DNA from: Euryarchaeota archaeon UBA439
GTDB lineage: Archaea > Thermoplasmatota > Poseidoniia > Poseidoniales > Thalassarchaeaceae
Direction: 5' to 3'
Length of the DNA: 8,762 nt
Assembly: GCA_002497245.1 (NCBI GenBank)
Contig: DANB01000006.1
Location: 91,426-100,187 of the forward strand
The notes beneath the pieces are model-generated. The model did no database searches and had not been told where the DNA came from. It worked only from the letters and a program-made list of their open reading frames with translations. The position numbers were made by a program, and so were the translations under genes. Positions 6,472 through 8,762 of the stretch are shown here, piece after piece; within the stretch, counting starts at the first letter, position 1, and each line of letters opens with the position of its first letter.

Positions 6472-6501
6472 GAATAGTTGTCAAGAAAACGAATTAATTT
6501 A

Positions 6502-7509
6502 TTATTTATTGGCAGTTTTTTTGATATAAACTCCGCTGGAACCGAATTTTGAAATCAATGGTCTTCCTCCACACAATTCAATTTCTTGAGCAACTCTAGT
6601 GGGATTATCGGTCAGAGCAACCATGCAACCCCCCCCTCCAGCTCCGGTAAGTTTCGAACCAAATGAATGTGGCCTAGTAGCAGAAACCATTAGATCTAGT
6701 AATTCATTGCTCACTCCTAACTTTTTCAACCTTTCATGACAACTATTCATTGCCATTCCCACTGCCTCTAGATTTCCAACTTTCAATGCAGTAAGTCCAG
6801 CAATAGTGATATTCTCGATTGATTCCATTTCATCATAAAGTTCAGGATTTTCTTTCAATCTTTCAGCAACGCCTGAGACCATTTTACCAGTTGGCGAGGA
6901 TTTTCCTGTAAAGCCTAATACTAACCAAGATTGGTTGATATTTTCATGTAATTCAGCACTATGAATAGACCAACTCCTTTTCCCTTCTGGAGTTACAAGA
7001 CTTGTGTCAAAAACATGTTTCAAATTATCAATTCTTTCTCCAGAGACTACTACGCATCCTCCAAGTGAGCTTGCAGCAGAATCGGTTGGACTAGCTCTTC
7101 CTTCTTGAGTGGCTGCTTCCGCTGAATGACCTATTTTTGATAGTTTTATCAAATCTATTTCTTTATTAGGTTTAGTGAATTGATGGAGTGCAGCACCCAT
7201 TGCGTTCGAAAGTGCAGCACTTGAACCTAGACCTGCTCCAGAGAATAAATCAGATTGAACATTGATTCTCAAAGGACTACCTTCATAATTAAAGAGATCT
7301 TTTATGATGTGCTGAATATGTGGGTGCTTGTTAGAATCGAATTTTTCAAATCCATCAGTATTATATCTATTATTTATCTCCCAATCATCAGATTCTTCAA
7401 TTGTAATTTCAACTCCTGAATCTATGGAAACAGCAACAGCAGGGTGTCCATAAACAACCGCATGTTCTCCAAATAAAATACACTTGCCCGGTGCGAAGGC
7501 CGTTGACAT
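6502..7509 (-). CDS. mvk: Mevalonate kinase (GHMP kinase family)
   Basis: ATP-dependent phosphorylation of mevalonate to 5-phosphomevalonate in the cytoplasm, feeding isoprenoid synthesis for archaeal lipids. The protein has 335 residues, normal for archaeal enzymes. The three GHMP motifs are clear: motif 1 at residues 6-26 (APGKCILFGEHAVVYGHPAV), the glycine-rich ATP loop at 90-99 (SGAGLGSSAA), and motif 3 at 286-297 (KLTGAGGGGCMV). The catalytic Asp is probably Asp143 in GRASPTDSAASSLGG, a SPTD form instead of the common PSG(I/V)D, similar to what I recall from haloarchaeal enzymes. The ATG at 7509 follows a TATA-like element at 7558-7549. The gene is first in the - strand cluster and ends 59 nt before the revised tbp start. 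Other GHMP kinases such as phosphomevalonate kinase are less likely given motif 1. Confidence 0.93.
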   Translation of the reverse strand: MSTAFAPGKCILFGEHAVVYGHPAVAVSIDSGVEITIEESDDWEINNRYNTDGFEKFDSNKHPHIQHIIKDLFNYEGSPLRINVQSDLFSGAGLGSSAALSNAMGAALHQFTKPNKEIDLIKLSKIGHSAEAATQEGRASPTDSAASSLGGCVVVSGERIDNLKHVFDTSLVTPEGKRSWSIHSAELHENINQSWLVLGFTGKSSPTGKMVSGVAERLKENPELYDEMESIENITIAGLTALKVGNLEAVGMAMNSCHERLKKLGVSNELLDLMVSATRPHSFGSKLTGAGGGGCMVALTDNPTRVAQEIELCGGRPLISKFGSSGVYIKKTANK

Positions 7510-7629
7510 AGCCTGTCGTAAAGGGCATAGGAAATTAGTATTGGGGATGTTATATCAATCGGTTAATTGAAAGTATTGTTTCTCTTCCGAAGCATATCAC
7601 TCAATCGCATGTGAGGGCGAGGACTTGTT
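7510..7629. promoter_or_regulatory. Divergent promoter region between mevalonate kinase and the Fe-S oxidoreductase
   Basis: This 120-bp spacer separates two genes that point away from each other, so it must hold both promoters. For the - strand, TTGATATAAC (7558-7549) is TATA-like and would place the transcript start near 7527, 18 nt before the ATG at 7509. For the + strand, CCGAAGCATATCA (7587-7599) resembles a BRE plus TATA box that would start transcription near 7621, just before the ATG at 7630. Alternatively the 7549-7556 TTATATCA-type element serves both strands. GAGG at 7619-7622 could act as a ribosome binding site 7 nt before the ATG. None of these assignments is certain. Confidence 0.4.
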
Positions 7630-8762
7630 ATGAGACACCCATTAGAGATGCAATATGGTCCATTTGATGGATGGATAATTCTTCTTCTTATGGGCGGTTT
7701 ATCAATTTCATTCTTTATGTTTCAAGTGATTAAGGCAACTCGATTAGTAATGCTAGGCTCTCCTGATAATCGTTTCGACTCTTGGGGTTTAAGAATTAAA
7801 GAAATGCTAATTGGTTGGCTAGGTCAGAAGAAAGTTCTTCGCGATAAAGTTGCAGGAACAATGCATGTTCTGATGTTTTGGGGTTTCTTAATGTTAGGAA
7901 GTGATATGTTAGATCTTGCTAGTGCAAATTATTTTTCTGAAAATATTCTTCCTTCAATATTCAAGGGCCCTTGGAATGGAATGGTAGAATTAGGTTATAC
8001 TACAGCTTTGATAGGTGCTTCCGCTGCTTTAATTAGGAGAGTTATTTTCACTCCTGAGAAACTTAAAGGTAAGTCTCAATTAGAAGGTAATTTCATTCTT
8101 GTTTTAATCCTAACAATTACGTCTACATCATTTATTATTGAATCTCCAGAGAATCCTTCATCATTTTGGGAGCCAATAGGATTTTGGGTATCCGATAGTC
8201 TGAACTTGAGCACTGAGATTATTGTAGCATCTTATTGGGCTCACATGGTAGCAATTTGCTGCTTTTTAGTACTAATACCGGTATCTAAGCATATGCATTT
8301 AGTAATGGCTATCCCTAATGTTTTCTTTCATGACACCAATGCACTTGGAACAATGCGTCCATTAGCTGTAGATGACAACGGTAAAGCAATTCCTCTCGAA
8401 GATTTAGATATTGATTCTTTTGGCGTTAGTACATTCGATCAATATACATGGAGGCAAATAATAGATGGTTGGTCATGCACATCATGTGCAAGGTGTCAGG
8501 ATGTTTGTCCTGCCTATGAGTCTGGTAAAGGGCTTAATCCTATGCAAGTAATTCATGATGTAAGAAATTATGCTAATGAGCATGCACCTATTCTATTGAA
8601 AGGCGAAAATCCTGAAGAGACTATGTTAGCCAGAATAACTAGTGAGGCGGTTTGGGCCTGTACCACTTGCAATGCATGTGTTGACATTTGTCCACTTTAC
8701 ATAGAACATGTTCCTAAGTTAACTGATTTAAGAAGAAATGCAATGATGGAGACTATGGAGTA
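7630..8762 (+). CDS. Membrane Fe-S oxidoreductase, FadF / HdrD-like, NarI-type cytochrome b fusion (3' truncated)
   Basis: Probable membrane electron carrier of the FadF/ETF:quinone oxidoreductase type, with a cytochrome b-like domain fused to a heterodisulfide-reductase-like Fe-S domain. 377 codons are visible and the frame is open at the window end. About five transmembrane helices lie near residues 14-36, 76-95, 119-137, 153-171 and 198-217. Candidate haem ligands are His79 (GTMHVLMFWGF), His205 (YWAHMV) and His221/His223 (PVSKHMHL). Two 4Fe-4S motifs follow: CTSCARCQDVCP (Cys283, 286, 289, 293) and CTTCNACVDICP (Cys344, 347, 350, 354). The CCG domains expected after these lie beyond the window. 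An in-frame TGA at 7612 makes ATG 7630 the start. It divergently adjoins mevalonate kinase. Alternative roles (HdrD, GlpC or DsrK-like) cannot be excluded without downstream genes such as etfAB. Confidence 0.88.
   Translation, partial: MRHPLEMQYGPFDGWIILLLMGGLSISFFMFQVIKATRLVMLGSPDNRFDSWGLRIKEMLIGWLGQKKVLRDKVAGTMHVLMFWGFLMLGSDMLDLASANYFSENILPSIFKGPWNGMVELGYTTALIGASAALIRRVIFTPEKLKGKSQLEGNFILVLILTITSTSFIIESPENPSSFWEPIGFWVSDSLNLSTEIIVASYWAHMVAICCFLVLIPVSKHMHLVMAIPNVFFHDTNALGTMRPLAVDDNGKAIPLEDLDIDSFGVSTFDQYTWRQIIDGWSCTSCARCQDVCPAYESGKGLNPMQVIHDVRNYANEHAPILLKGENPEETMLARITSEAVWACTTCNACVDICPLYIEHVPKLTDLRRNAMMETME

Noticed and set aside
5726..6484. Second-repeat insertion of TBP as an intein or frameshift artefact
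   Set aside because: The frame is continuous, the insertion is only about 55 residues, far below intein size, and there are no splice-junction Cys/Ser or terminal His-Asn residues.
7609..7614. Minimal start-stop ORF (ATGTGA) 15 nt before the Fe-S oxidoreductase start
   Set aside because: It may not be transcribed if the start is near 7621, and a six-base match is expected by chance.

Overview
The window looks like an AT-rich archaeal chromosome segment, most probably from a planktonic marine Thermoplasmatota lineage (Poseidoniia, Marine Group II or III). The archaeal assignment rests on a TATA-binding protein with the duplicated EPEQFPG signature, an archaeal-style SepF, a mevalonate kinase, and TATA-box promoters. 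The finer assignment is inference from the gene content: large secreted PKD-repeat proteins, an FadF-like membrane Fe-S oxidoreductase and PrxQ suggest an aerobic heterotroph.

Layout. On the + strand at the left, the 3' end of an endonuclease III gene (1-284) is followed by a peroxiredoxin Q gene (368-853) and, 5 nt later, a flavin-reductase-like gene (859-1710). On the - strand, read from right to left, four genes are tightly spaced: mevalonate kinase (7509-6502), TATA-binding protein (start revised to 6442, ends 5726), a large exported PKD-repeat protein with one C-terminal membrane anchor (5668-2201), and sepF (2192-1719). The flavin-reductase gene and sepF converge with only 8 bp between their stop codons. 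A 120-bp divergent promoter region (7510-7629) separates mevalonate kinase from a + strand gene (7630 to the end, 3' truncated) for an FadF/HdrD-type membrane Fe-S oxidoreductase.

How the genes relate. The left block has an oxidative-damage flavour: repair of oxidised bases, peroxide reduction, and an FMN protein. The - strand block joins isoprenoid lipid synthesis, general transcription, a surface protein and cell division. The most suggestive pairing is the single-pass surface protein with a charged cytoplasmic tail immediately upstream of sepF. The right-hand gene probably passes electrons from ETF (fatty-acid oxidation) to quinone.

Most notable points: a TBP with an insertion of about 55 residues in its second repeat and a TATA box correctly placed for a leaderless transcript; an 8-bp inverted repeat bracketing the likely TATA box of the peroxiredoxin gene; a perfect 9-bp GC-rich hairpin whose 3-nt loop borders and partly contains the start codon of the surface protein; and an endonuclease III that lacks the fourth Cys of its Fe-S loop. 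No tRNA, rRNA, CRISPR array, insertion sequence or integrase was seen, and no wholly new defence or mobile system is evident.
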